Source: Lactobacillus sp. YT155
GTDB lineage: Bacteria; Bacillota; Bacilli; Lactobacillales; Lactobacillaceae
Direction: 5' to 3'
Assembly: GCF_030504545.1 (NCBI RefSeq)
Contig: NZ_JAUKWP010000004.1
Span: 62,001-126,000 of the forward strand
Length of the DNA stretch: 64,000 nt
This document shows, piece after piece, positions 35,694 to 43,865 of the stretch; position 1 is the stretch's first letter, and each line of letters begins with the position of its first letter. Both the position numbers and the translations under genes were made by a program. The notes beneath the pieces were generated by a model. The model made no database searches. It was not told the DNA's origin and worked only from the letters and a program-made list of their open reading frames with translations.

Positions 35694-36011
35694 TTATTTA
35701 GCTTTCTTGATGCTTTCAATCATAACTTTTGTATATGGTTGACGGTGACCTTTTTTAGTATGTGAATGCTTCTTAGGTTTGTACTTGTAAGTTACAACTT
35801 TACGTTCCTTACCTTGTTTTTCAACTTTACCAGAAACAGTCATACCTTTAACAAAAGGTGTTCCAACGGTAGTTTTTTTACCATCAACGACCATGATAAC
35901 TTCGTCAAAAGTAACTTTCTTACCTTCTTCAACGTCAAGCTTTTCAACATAGATTGCTTGTTTTTCTTCAACCTTATATTGTTTGCCGCCAGTTTTGATA
36001 ATTGCGTACAT
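35694..36011 (-). CDS. rplU: 50S ribosomal protein L21
   Basis: L21 is a large-subunit protein that contacts 23S rRNA and L20. The 105-residue sequence starts [20 protein letters not shown] and contains [20 protein letters not shown] followed by [10 protein letters not shown], both typical. The start is the ATG at 36011, with GAAGGAGGTACATTT upstream; the longer open frame to 36041 runs into the leader RNA. First gene of rplU-prp-rpmA. Confidence 0.97.
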   Translation of the reverse strand: MYAIIKTGGKQYKVEEKQAIYVEKLDVEEGKKVTFDEVIMVVDGKKTTVGTPFVKGMTVSGKVEKQGKERKVVTYKYKPKKHSHTKKGHRQPYTKVMIESIKKAK

Positions 36012-36090
36012 ATAAATGTACCTCCTTCTAAGACTCGCCATGTGGGTGACTATGCTTTAAGACCCAATATGTGCGGTTGTAGATTACAAC
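36012..36090 (-). promoter_or_regulatory. Probable L21 ribosomal-protein leader RNA
   Basis: About 80 nt of untranslated RNA between the promoter and the rplU start, with complementary GGGT/ACCC segments and a conserved-looking ACCGCACATATTGGGTCTT stretch. Autoregulatory leaders are known before rplU in Firmicutes. I have matched it by position and look only, not by a covariance model. Confidence 0.55.
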
Positions 36091-36096
36091 TAGTAA

Positions 36097-36125
36097 AATT
36101 TACCAGAAAAATAACGGATAGTCAA
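36097..36125 (-). promoter_or_regulatory. Promoter of rplU-prp-rpmA
   Basis: On the minus strand TTGACT, a 17-base spacer and TAAATT with an extended TGG just before it. It lies 16 bases past the opuAC stop, so this operon starts independently of opuA. Confidence 0.78.
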
Positions 36126-36140
36126 TAGTTAAACGGATTA

Positions 36141-37040
36141 TTAGTGATTTTTAAGGTCTTCGACACTGTTGATATCTTTCATATATTTAGGAACAGCTAA
36201 ACCAACTTTTGCTCCTTTAAGGTTTTCACCTAAATCAACAAATTTACCTTTGAAATCTTTATAAAAAACTCCTGATGTCTTAGGTAACCAAGCACATACT
36301 TGGGCATCAGCTGCATTCGTAGAAATTGAAGACCACATAGGTTGGATTTCCATTGCTTGAATTGTGACATCATATCCAATTGAATCAAGAACTTCAGCCA
36401 CAACATTAGTTGAAGCAATTTCTGAATCCCAAGCAACATAAGTCATTTTCAATTTTCTATTTTTAACATGAGGAACATCTTTGGTCCACTCATCAACTTG
36501 TTTTTGATTCTTCTTAATCCAATTCTTAGCAGCAGTTTTTGGTTCAGCGCCATTATTTACCTGCAACATCACATCAGACATTTGTTCTTTGGTCCAATGA
36601 AATCTGTCTAAGACTTGATAAGCACTTGGCTCATCTTTTTTCAGTCCTACACGAACAATTGTATGAATGCTCTCGGCTTTACCAAATGAATTCTTAGGAT
36701 CTTTTAAGAATTTAATAGGAAACTTGGTAAACATCCAGTGTGGTTGCCATCCAGTTACGACGATTGGCCGCTTATCCTTAATGGCTTTTTGCAAGGTACT
36801 AGTCATTGCAGCTGTTGAACTTGTCTGTAATTGCCAATTATCTTTTTGAAGACCATAATCTTTAATTGCGGATTGCGTAGCAGCCATAATTCCAGCTCCC
36901 GCATCAATTCCAGTAATCGTATAGTTGATTTGTTTTCCAACTGGTTTTTTCGAATCATACTTAGGTAAACTTGCAGAACAAGAAATTAAGATGAAAGAAG
37001 CAAGAATTAATGAAATAACTGAAATAATTTTCTTCTTCAT
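36141..37040 (-). CDS. opuAC: Glycine betaine ABC transporter substrate-binding lipoprotein
   Basis: The extracellular binding protein of an osmoprotectant importer. The signal peptide ends in the lipobox LISC (Cys at about residue 21), so the protein is lipid-anchored. The mature part is an OpuAC-type domain with the aromatic residues that cage quaternary amines: VTGWQPHWMFTKFP, MTYVAWDSEIAST and MEIQPMWSSIST. Length is 299 residues. It is the last gene of opuAA-opuAB-opuAC. Carnitine or proline betaine are alternative substrates that sequence alone cannot exclude. Confidence 0.92.
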   Translation of the reverse strand: MKKKIISVISLILASFILISCSASLPKYDSKKPVGKQINYTITGIDAGAGIMAATQSAIKDYGLQKDNWQLQTSSTAAMTSTLQKAIKDKRPIVVTGWQPHWMFTKFPIKFLKDPKNSFGKAESIHTIVRVGLKKDEPSAYQVLDRFHWTKEQMSDVMLQVNNGAEPKTAAKNWIKKNQKQVDEWTKDVPHVKNRKLKMTYVAWDSEIASTNVVAEVLDSIGYDVTIQAMEIQPMWSSISTNAADAQVCAWLPKTSGVFYKDFKGKFVDLGENLKGAKVGLAVPKYMKDINSVEDLKNH

Positions 37041-37049
37041 ATTAACCCC

Positions 37050-37901
37050 CTATTTCTTCTGCTTCGTTAATGCTTGAGTCAATCGATCCAGAATAATTGC
37101 AAGAATAACAATTGCTATTCCGGCAGCGAATCCATTACCAGCATCGTTTCTACCTACAGCAAAGTAAACTCTAGTTCCTAAGCCCATTGCACCAATCATT
37201 GAAGCAATAACTACCATTGATAGTGATAACATCATACTCTGATTAACACCAGCCATCATTGTTGACTTAGCAAGTGGTAATTGGACTTTAAACAATTCTT
37301 GCCACTTGGTTGAACCGTATGACTCAGCAGCTTCTATTAATTCGGTAGGAACTTGACGAATACCCAAGTTAGTCATTCTAACTGTTGGTGGCATCGCAAA
37401 AATAACTGAAGCTACAACACCAGGGACCATTCCGATTCCAAAGAATGCTACCGCTGGAATCAAGTAAACAAAGGCTGGCATCGTCTGCATGAAATCAAGA
37501 ATTGGTTTAAAAATCAATTCAGCAGTGTCACTCTTACCCATCCAAATTCCCACAGGAATTCCAATGATAAGCGAAATTAGCGTTGAAGTTAGAACTAAGG
37601 TTAAAGTTTGTGTCATATCACGCCAGAAACCTAAGTTAACGATTAATAATAAACCTAGTAATTCAAATACCAATAGTGCATAATTTTGTTTCTTTTTATT
37701 AGCAAAAGCAGTTAAAGCAATAATAATAATGATAAATAACCAGAAAGGTATTAAATCAAAGAACCACTGGAATCCATTAATTATTCCACCAATAAAATTA
37801 GAAATCACATTAAAAAATTCTGTAAATTTGGTCAATTCATTAACTAATGAATCAATCCATTTTGCTAACGGAATTGCTTGTAAACCGATAATATTAAGCA
37901 A
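37050..37901 (-). CDS. opuAB: Glycine betaine ABC transporter permease
   Basis: Membrane subunit of the OpuA importer, with about seven hydrophobic helices. The permease-ATPase coupling loop is ESYGSTKWQELFKVQLPLAKS and the core has PAFVYLIPAVAFFGIGMVPG. In many lactic acid bacteria permease and binding protein are fused (OpuABC); here they are separate genes. The start is uncertain: a TTG at 37901 with GAGG nine bases upstream seems best, while the GTG at 37907 is only two bases from that purine run. The gene overlaps the opuAA end. Confidence 0.92.
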   Translation of the reverse strand: MLNIIGLQAIPLAKWIDSLVNELTKFTEFFNVISNFIGGIINGFQWFFDLIPFWLFIIIIIALTAFANKKKQNYALLVFELLGLLLIVNLGFWRDMTQTLTLVLTSTLISLIIGIPVGIWMGKSDTAELIFKPILDFMQTMPAFVYLIPAVAFFGIGMVPGVVASVIFAMPPTVRMTNLGIRQVPTELIEAAESYGSTKWQELFKVQLPLAKSTMMAGVNQSMMLSLSMVVIASMIGAMGLGTRVYFAVGRNDAGNGFAAGIAIVILAIILDRLTQALTKQKK

Positions 37902-39096
37902 ATTCACTCACCTCATTTCCTGTTAAAGCTCCTAGAACAGAACCACGGATAATTATTCCTTTTAGACGACCATCATCATCAATAACCGCGTAAGGAATTG
38001 GGGTTTGTGAAATTTCTTCCATCAAATCTTGTAGTGGTGTATCTGGGGATGTTGTAGGGATGTGGTCTTTGCTAACGATACTTGCAAGATCACGACTACC
38101 CTCTTTAACTAATTTAGCAACGTCCATTACGTCAAGAGCACCGACTAGCTTATGTTGATTATCAATCACATAAACCATGGAAACTTCATCTTCACGCATG
38201 CGTTTTAGAGCTAATCTTGGACCATCTTTTTGAATATTGATGGTCGTTGGTCGAATCATAACATTTTCAGCAGTTAGGACCTTCGTACGGTCAACACTTT
38301 CAATGAATTTTTCAACATAATCATCAGCAGGTTTGGTCAAAATATCTTCTGGTGTACCAATTTGAATGACTTTAGCGTCTTTCATAATCATGATATGATC
38401 ACCAATTTTCAAAGCCTCATTTAAGTCATGACTAATGAAAATAATTGTCTTGTGCAGTCTTTCTTGCAAATCCAAGAGTTGGTCTTGCATATCTGATCTA
38501 ATTAATGGGTCTAAGGCTGAAAAGGCCTCATCCATTAATAAAATCTGTGAATCATTTGCTAGAGCACGGGCTAAGCCAACACGCTGTTGCATACCACCAG
38601 ATAATTGGTCAGGATATTGATCATAGTATCCTTCTAGCCCAACTTCTTTCAAAGCTTCGATTGCTTTTTGTTTACGAGTTTCTTTATCGACACCTTGAAT
38701 TTCTAATCCATATTCAGTGTTTTCTAAAACTGTTCGATTGGGAAAGAGTCCGAAGTTTTGAAATACCATACTCATCTTCTTACGACGAATATCAAGCAGT
38801 TCCTTCTTATCAACTTTCATCAAGTCTTGACCATCGATCTCAACTTTTCCACTAGTTGGTTCAATCAAACGGTTAATCATTCTTAACACCGTTGATTTAC
38901 CTGAACCAGAAAGTCCCATGATAACGAAAATTTCGCCATCTTCGATTTCAAAGTTAGCACGATCTACCCCAATGGTAGCACCGGTTTCCTTCAAAATTTC
39001 TGATTTATTTTTGCCTTTTTTTAATAGTTCTTTGGCACGAGAACTTCTACGACCAAAAATCTTGGTAAGATCTGTTACTTTTACCTTTACTGTCAT
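37894..39096 (-). CDS. opuAA: Glycine betaine ABC transporter ATPase with CBS domains
   Basis: ATP-driven subunit of the OpuA importer. The 400-residue protein has Walker A IMGLSGSGKSTVLRMINRL (about 58-76), signature QLSGGMQQRVGLARALA, Walker B ILLMDEAFSALDPLIRSDM and the switch His in IIFISHDL. From about residue 280 two CBS motifs follow (NVMIRPTTINI and IPTTSPDTPLQDLMEEI); in OpuA these sense ionic strength or cyclic-di-AMP. AAGGAGGATTTA precedes the ATG. A complete terminator hairpin lies in its leader. Confidence 0.95.
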   Translation of the reverse strand: MTVKVKVTDLTKIFGRRSSRAKELLKKGKNKSEILKETGATIGVDRANFEIEDGEIFVIMGLSGSGKSTVLRMINRLIEPTSGKVEIDGQDLMKVDKKELLDIRRKKMSMVFQNFGLFPNRTVLENTEYGLEIQGVDKETRKQKAIEALKEVGLEGYYDQYPDQLSGGMQQRVGLARALANDSQILLMDEAFSALDPLIRSDMQDQLLDLQERLHKTIIFISHDLNEALKIGDHIMIMKDAKVIQIGTPEDILTKPADDYVEKFIESVDRTKVLTAENVMIRPTTINIQKDGPRLALKRMREDEVSMVYVIDNQHKLVGALDVMDVAKLVKEGSRDLASIVSKDHIPTTSPDTPLQDLMEEISQTPIPYAVIDDDGRLKGIIIRGSVLGALTGNEVSEFA

Positions 39097-39111
39097 TAAA
39101 TCCTCCTTAAA

Positions 39112-39142
39112 AACAAAAAAACTTTGACATTCATCAAAGTTT
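39112..39142 (-). terminator. Terminator hairpin in the opuA leader
   Basis: On the minus strand AACTTTGA-TGAATG-TCAAAGTT is followed by seven T residues, ending just before the opuAA ribosome binding site. It lies downstream of the candidate opuA promoter and also downstream of the DUF1304 gene. It could be an attenuator or simply the terminator of that upstream gene. Confidence 0.8.
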
Positions 39143-39154
39143 TACACTATTAAT

Positions 39155-39183
39155 ATGCTAACAAAGATATGGAGTCACTTCAA
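39155..39183 (-). promoter_or_regulatory. Candidate opuA promoter
   Basis: On the minus strand TTGAAG, a 17-base spacer and TAGCAT, with TG one base before the -10. Transcripts started here would cross the hairpin at 39112-39142 within about 15 bases. Confidence 0.55.
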
Positions 39184-39221
39184 ATTATTCCGTTGAGTGC
39201 TCATTTTCGTACAATAATTTC

Positions 39222-39587
39222 CTAAGAAAAAATATAAAGAACCGCCAATGCGACTGCCGCTGGCAAAGCTTGAATGAAATAAATTCTTTTTGTAACTGTT
39301 GCCCCACCATAAATACCTACTATAATGATAAAAATCAATTCTAAGCTTAATACCATTACAAGTGCACTGGCTGGCACTAATACCAAACTAGCTAAGATTA
39401 ACAGTCCTAAGCTTCTGTTGTAAATTCCCATATTTTTCAATACAATCTGAGCATTTTCTTGCTGTACGAATTTCAAGGGCATGCCGAAACTTTCAGCTTG
39501 CTTCTCAGGAGCGGAAAACATTTCTAAATACATTATTCCTAGGTGCAATACTGCGGTAATAGCAATTAAAATTTTAACAAATAACAT
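39222..39587 (-). CDS. DUF1304-family small membrane protein
   Basis: A 121-residue protein with four hydrophobic helices (about 1-22, 50-68, 70-92 and 100-120) and the motif HLGIMYLEMFSAPEKQAESF, which recurs in DUF1304 proteins. No function is established for the family. The ribosome binding site is AAAGGAATAG. It appears to be transcribed alone, downstream of the tRNA terminator and upstream of opuA. I can give no role beyond an inner-membrane location. Confidence 0.8.
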   Translation of the reverse strand: MLFVKILIAITAVLHLGIMYLEMFSAPEKQAESFGMPLKFVQQENAQIVLKNMGIYNRSLGLLILASLVLVPASALVMVLSLELIFIIIVGIYGGATVTKRIYFIQALPAAVALAVLYIFS

Positions 39588-39671
39588 TTCACTATTCCTT
39601 TATATATAATGTTGCCATTTTATCATAGATAACATTTACGCTATTAAATAGACACTCACAAAATCACAAAA

Positions 39672-39714
39672 TAAAAAAGCCACCAACGTTTTTATTAACG
39701 TTAGTAGCTTTTTG
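39672..39714 (-). terminator. Terminator of the tRNA-Arg gene
   Basis: On the minus strand AAAGCTACTAACGTT and AACGTTGGTGGCTTT form a long stem with two wobbles around AATAAA, followed by TTTTAT. Confidence 0.88.
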
Positions 39715-39726
39715 TTTACCATTCAA

Positions 39727-39800
39727 TGTCACGGGTGAGATTCGAACTCACGACCTACGGTTTAGAAGACCGTTGCTCTATCCAACTGAGCCACCGTGAC
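39727..39800 (-). tRNA. tRNA-Arg (anticodon UCU)
   Basis: 74 nt on the minus strand. The acceptor stem GTCACGG/CCGTGAC has discriminator A. The D arm reads GGCTCAGTTGGATAGAGC. The anticodon stem ACGGT/ACCGT encloses loop CTTCTAA with anticodon TCT. The T arm GTGAGTTCGAATCTCAC is intact. CCA is not encoded. It reads AGA/AGG codons. A consensus promoter and a terminator flank it, so it is a single-gene transcript. Confidence 0.97.
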
Positions 39801-39822
39801 AACTCAAAAATGGTACTAAATT

Positions 39823-39852
39823 ATTGTAGTATTTAAATGCCCTAACTGTCAA
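39823..39852 (-). promoter_or_regulatory. Promoter of tRNA-Arg
   Basis: On the minus strand a consensus TTGACA, an 18-base spacer and TACAAT lie 22 bases before the tRNA 5' end. Confidence 0.85.
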
Positions 39853-39897
39853 CGACTTTTCGTGATTTATTCAAAAATATTTCACTTTATGACAAAT

Positions 39898-39950
39898 AAA
39901 AAAGCCCTATCAAGATAAGACTCTCATCTTTTCTTAATTAGGCTCTTTTT
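39898..39950 (-). terminator. Terminator of the MucBP surface protein gene
   Basis: On the minus strand GAGCCTA pairs with TAGGGC, with a further AAGA/TCTT inner stem, followed by TTTTTTA. It begins right after the stop codon. The larger loop makes it less compact than the other terminators here. Confidence 0.7.
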
Positions 39951-42900
39951 TTAAGCTTTTCTCTTTTTAGAATTCATGTAAACTGCGATTCCAACTAAAC
40001 TAATTAATCCTAAAATTGATAGTACATTGTTTTGTGTATTATCACCAGTTCTTGGCAATTTCTTAGGATCTACCTTCTTAGGTGTTGGTTTAGTTACAAC
40101 TGCCTTAGCTTCTTGAGAATATACATATGTAACAGTTTGTGGATCATATGTGAAGACTCCAGAAGTTGAATCTTTTACCGTTGCGAGTTGTTTTTCTTTC
40201 TTAACAGCTTCATCTTTTGATACAGTAGCAAATTTTTCTTTCTTATCTGCTTTGTCTGATGATTCAGCTGAACTCGTTAGTACTTCTTTTAGATTCCAAC
40301 CTGAAATCTTCTTAGCAGTAGTTGTATATGGATCATGAATTTTACCATTCAAAACATCTGAAGTAGCTAATTCTTTTCCTTTTTCATCTACGTACTTAAC
40401 AGTAACTGCTGCACCATCATTCTTACGGTATACATAAGTAACTGTTTGTTCATCATATGTAAATTTACCATCAGCGTTGTCAGGTGTGGCAATTAATGTC
40501 CAGTCAGTAATATCTTTGGCTGTTGTTGTGTATGGATCATGAATCTTACCATTCAATGTTTCTGAATCAGCTAATTCATTTCCTTCTTCGTCAACATATT
40601 TAACATTAACAGGTGCACCGTCGTTTTTCATGTAAACGTAAACTACCATTTGAGGACTGTATGTGAATGTTCCTGTAGCGTTAGCTGGTGTAGCTGTCAA
40701 TGTCCAGTCAGTGATATCTTTAGCTACTGTTGTATATGGATCATGAATCTTACCATTCAATGTTTCTGAAGTAGCTAATTCATTTCCTTCTTCATCAACA
40801 TACTTAACTGTTATTGCAGCACCGTCATTTTTACGATATACGTAAGTTACTGTTTGAGGACTATATGTAAATGTTCCACTAGCATTTGCCGGTGTAGTAA
40901 TTAAAGTCCAGTCAGTAATGTCTTTAGCAATTGTGCTATAAGCATCACCAATTTTACCATTCAATGTATTAGAAGTTGCCAGTTCATTGCCAGCTTCGTC
41001 AACAAATCTTACGGTAATTGGTGCGCCAGCTTTCTTAGTATAGACATAAGTTACTGTTTGAGCTGTAGTTGTGAACTTACCTGTAGCGTTAGCTGGGGTT
41101 GTTTTTAATTCCCAGTCAGCGATTGTTTTGGCTGAGGTTGAGTAAGGATCATCAATCTTACCATTCAATACGTCTGAAGTTGCTAACTTATTACCAGCTT
41201 CGTCAACGTAGTTAACGGTAACTGGTGCTCCGGCTGCTCTTGTATAAACATAAGTAACTGTTTGAGCTGTAGTTGTAAACTTACCTGTTGCATTAGCAGG
41301 TGTTGTCTTAAGCACCCAGTTAGCAATTGTTTTAGCTGAACTAGTATATGGGTCGTCAATTTTACCATTCAATGTTTCTGAGGTAGCAATCTTGTTACCA
41401 GCTTCGTCAACGTAGTTAACAGTAACTGGTGCTCCTGCTTTTTTAGTATATACATAAGTTACTGTTTGAGCAGTATCTGTAAATTTACCTTTGGCATTGG
41501 CAGGTGTTGTTTTCACTTCCCAGTTAGTAATTGTTTTTGGTGAAGTTGAATATGGATCGTCAATCTTACCGTTCAATACATCGGAAGTTGTCAACTTATT
41601 ACCATCTTCATCAACATAGTTAACAGTAACTGGTGCTCCTGCTGCTCTAGTGTATACGTAAGTTACTGTTTGAGCAGTACTTGTGAATTTACCTGTAGCA
41701 TTTGCTGGAGTTGTCTTAAGTACCCAACCAGTAACTGTTTTTGCTGATGTTGAATAAGGATCATCAATCTTACCGTTCAATGTGTCTGAAGTAGCAATCT
41801 TGTTACCAGCTTCGTCAACATAATTGACGGTAACTGGTGCTCCGGCTGCTCTTTCCCATTGTGCAACTAGAGTTGTATCTGCAGTGATTTCAAAAACATT
41901 ATTTGGTTGATAAATATCGCCAGTAGCAGCATCTTTCCAACCAGTGAAGGTATATCCAGGACGACTGAGTGGTGAATTACTCTTAACTGTTACGTCTTGA
42001 GTTTTTGGATAAATTTTGTCATCGGTAACTGAACCTGTTCCTCCGTTTGCATCATAGGTTACTTTAACAGCTCTTGGGAAAACCATGACTGCGTCGGCTC
42101 CGAATACCCAATCGTTTTTTCCATTATTAACAAGCTTTGATGAGTCAGGAGTGTTCCCGTCAGCGGCATCTTTATACCAATAACCAGTATTATTGATATT
42201 ATCTCTTGCTAATTGATCATAGCCACCAACAACCAATCTTGTTGGATAAGTAAGTTTAATATCTTCAGTATATGAAGTAAACTTATCAACGTTTTCAGTA
42301 TACAAAGGAATATTGGAAGTAAAGTTATTTGGTCCATACATATATTCCATATTATTAATACTTATTCCAATTGTTACTTTTTGGCGAGATTCACTATTAA
42401 TAGTAACCATTTCTTTATTAATGCTCTTGACATTAAAAGTTCCATAAGGGTTATGAGTACCAATAGCGTCTCCAACCTTCAAATCACCAAGAAAAATATC
42501 TGTAGGTAAGAATAAGACATAAGTCAACTCGTTTATAGGTAAATTTTGATATCCACCTGGTGACCAAAGATTACTTACAGCGGTTGTTTCGTAACGATCC
42601 TTATTACTTGGTGAATCCTTTTTCTTTGTAAATTTAACTGGATTGGGATTGTGCCCTGGTTCATTCTTAAGACTCAACCAGTTCATAATTCTAAAGTGAG
42701 CTACACCACGCAATACTTCGGTACCATCAACTACACGATTATCTTTCGTATCGATTGATTGTTGAACAGAATAAGCCGCACCAATTTGGTTATATCTTTT
42801 AACTTCCGGATAGTTTGAGTCTGGAATCTGATAAGTTGAACCGTTATATTTCCATGCCCAATCATTATTAGCAGCATTTTGAACTGCAAGCCCGGGCGTG

Positions 42901-43703
42901 AAACTAACCGTATGAGGATAAGTATTCTGAGGTTCTCCGTTAATTGTGTTTAAAAATGATGCAGTAAAGTTATAGTTAGAACGAATGTTTACGGATGCAG
43001 CATCTGTAACATTCTCATAAACAACTTTTGTATATACAACGGCATCAGTCTCCGTTAAATCAATGCTCTTTCCAGCAGTACCTGAATAAACTTGTTTCCA
43101 AGCTCCAGTAGTACTGCTTTTACCATAAACTGTCACCTTAGTTGCATTTCCTAGCAAAGGGACATTAATATTTTTCAAATAAACCTTACTTGAATCTAAA
43201 GGTACGACAGTATCTGTATCTGAACCGAAATTTAATACATCATTATAAACAATAACGTTAGCTGCACCAGAATTATCACCGTTGACACCGTATCCAGTAA
43301 AAAATTTGTCTACTCCAGTTACAAAGGTAAATCCACCATTAATTGTATTGTTTATATAACCGGCATTACTACCGTTTTTAATCATGTCAACATTGCGTCC
43401 TATAATATTATTATATGGCCATGACGCATTATAACTAGGAGCAGAGGCAACCTTATAGTCACCATCAGTATAGGCAGCTGGTTTTATATTTGTTATTTGA
43501 TTATTTGCTTTCTTTTCAGCTTCCTCTTTGGAACTATTTTTCTTTTTCTCTTTACTATTCTTATCGTTCTTTTGAATAGTTGTATTTTCTTCAACAGCAT
43601 TTAAATTTTCGACAGCTGAAGAAACCCCACTTGATCCAAAAACCATAACAAATGCAGCGATTGATATCACCGCTCGAGTAAAAAAGCTTCTCTTCTTTCC
43701 CAT
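39951..43703 (-). CDS. LPxTG-anchored MucBP-repeat surface adhesin
   Basis: A 1250-residue cell-wall protein. The signal peptide (residues 1-30, MGKKRSFFTRAVISIAAFVM, then SSAVEN) lacks a YSIRK motif. A Lys/Asn-rich stretch (about 35-72) leads to a roughly 470-residue N-terminal region with no repeat. One InlB/Flg_new-type repeat follows (VTYDANGGTGSVTDD to LVAQWE), then eight MucBP repeats of 68 residues, the last with a 35-residue insertion. The C-terminus has LPRTGDN, a membrane helix and KKRKA for sortase anchoring. MucBP domains are linked to mucus or host-glycan binding; that role is inferred here. It has its own terminator. I see no confident promoter in 43704-43800. Confidence 0.93.
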   Translation of the reverse strand: MGKKRSFFTRAVISIAAFVMVFGSSGVSSAVENLNAVEENTTIQKNDKNSKEKKKNSSKEEAEKKANNQITNIKPAAYTDGDYKVASAPSYNASWPYNNIIGRNVDMIKNGSNAGYINNTINGGFTFVTGVDKFFTGYGVNGDNSGAANVIVYNDVLNFGSDTDTVVPLDSSKVYLKNINVPLLGNATKVTVYGKSSTTGAWKQVYSGTAGKSIDLTETDAVVYTKVVYENVTDAASVNIRSNYNFTASFLNTINGEPQNTYPHTVSFTPGLAVQNAANNDWAWKYNGSTYQIPDSNYPEVKRYNQIGAAYSVQQSIDTKDNRVVDGTEVLRGVAHFRIMNWLSLKNEPGHNPNPVKFTKKKDSPSNKDRYETTAVSNLWSPGGYQNLPINELTYVLFLPTDIFLGDLKVGDAIGTHNPYGTFNVKSINKEMVTINSESRQKVTIGISINNMEYMYGPNNFTSNIPLYTENVDKFTSYTEDIKLTYPTRLVVGGYDQLARDNINNTGYWYKDAADGNTPDSSKLVNNGKNDWVFGADAVMVFPRAVKVTYDANGGTGSVTDDKIYPKTQDVTVKSNSPLSRPGYTFTGWKDAATGDIYQPNNVFEITADTTLVAQWERAAGAPVTVNYVDEAGNKIATSDTLNGKIDDPYSTSAKTVTGWVLKTTPANATGKFTSTAQTVTYVYTRAAGAPVTVNYVDEDGNKLTTSDVLNGKIDDPYSTSPKTITNWEVKTTPANAKGKFTDTAQTVTYVYTKKAGAPVTVNYVDEAGNKIATSETLNGKIDDPYTSSAKTIANWVLKTTPANATGKFTTTAQTVTYVYTRAAGAPVTVNYVDEAGNKLATSDVLNGKIDDPYSTSAKTIADWELKTTPANATGKFTTTAQTVTYVYTKKAGAPITVRFVDEAGNELATSNTLNGKIGDAYSTIAKDITDWTLITTPANASGTFTYSPQTVTYVYRKNDGAAITVKYVDEEGNELATSETLNGKIHDPYTTVAKDITDWTLTATPANATGTFTYSPQMVVYVYMKNDGAPVNVKYVDEEGNELADSETLNGKIHDPYTTTAKDITDWTLIATPDNADGKFTYDEQTVTYVYRKNDGAAVTVKYVDEKGKELATSDVLNGKIHDPYTTTAKKISGWNLKEVLTSSAESSDKADKKEKFATVSKDEAVKKEKQLATVKDSTSGVFTYDPQTVTYVYSQEAKAVVTKPTPKKVDPKKLPRTGDNTQNNVLSILGLISLVGIAVYMNSKKRKA
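40110..41842 (-). repeat. Eight tandem MucBP repeats, 204-nt period
   Basis: Each unit encodes about 68 residues starting APVTVNYVDEAGNK or a variant and ending QTVTYVYTKKAG or a variant. Units 1-4 (upstream) are very alike and share LNGKIDDPYSTSAKT. Units 5-8 share LNGKIHDPYTT (unit 5 has GKIGDAYST). Unit 8 carries an insertion. The GGTGCT landmark recurs every 204 bases, for example at 41836 and 41632. Confidence 0.93.
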
Positions 43704-43832
43704 AAATAAACTCCCTCTTCTATAAATGAGTAATAAATGCTTATTTATAGCATACAGTAATTATTATTTATTTTCTACAATAAAATCAAATAATGTTTAT
43801 AAGGAATATGTTTAATTAAGAGAAAAGATTGT

Positions 43833-43859
43833 GAAAAACCCCACAAGATAAAGGGTTTC
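43833..43859 (-). terminator. Terminator of miaA
   Basis: On the minus strand AAACCC-TTTATCTTGTG-GGGTTT is followed by TTC. The stem is short and the T tract brief, so termination may be weak. Confidence 0.6.
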
Positions 43860-43865
43860 AGTGAC

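Noticed and set aside
39727-39800. tRNA-Arg as an integration site of a mobile element
   Set aside because: No integrase, no duplicated tRNA 3' end and no phage genes nearby; the large surface gene lies on the 5' side.
40110-41842. CRISPR-like regular repeats
   Set aside because: The 204-base period is in frame with a protein and encodes MucBP domains; there are no short repeats with unique spacers.
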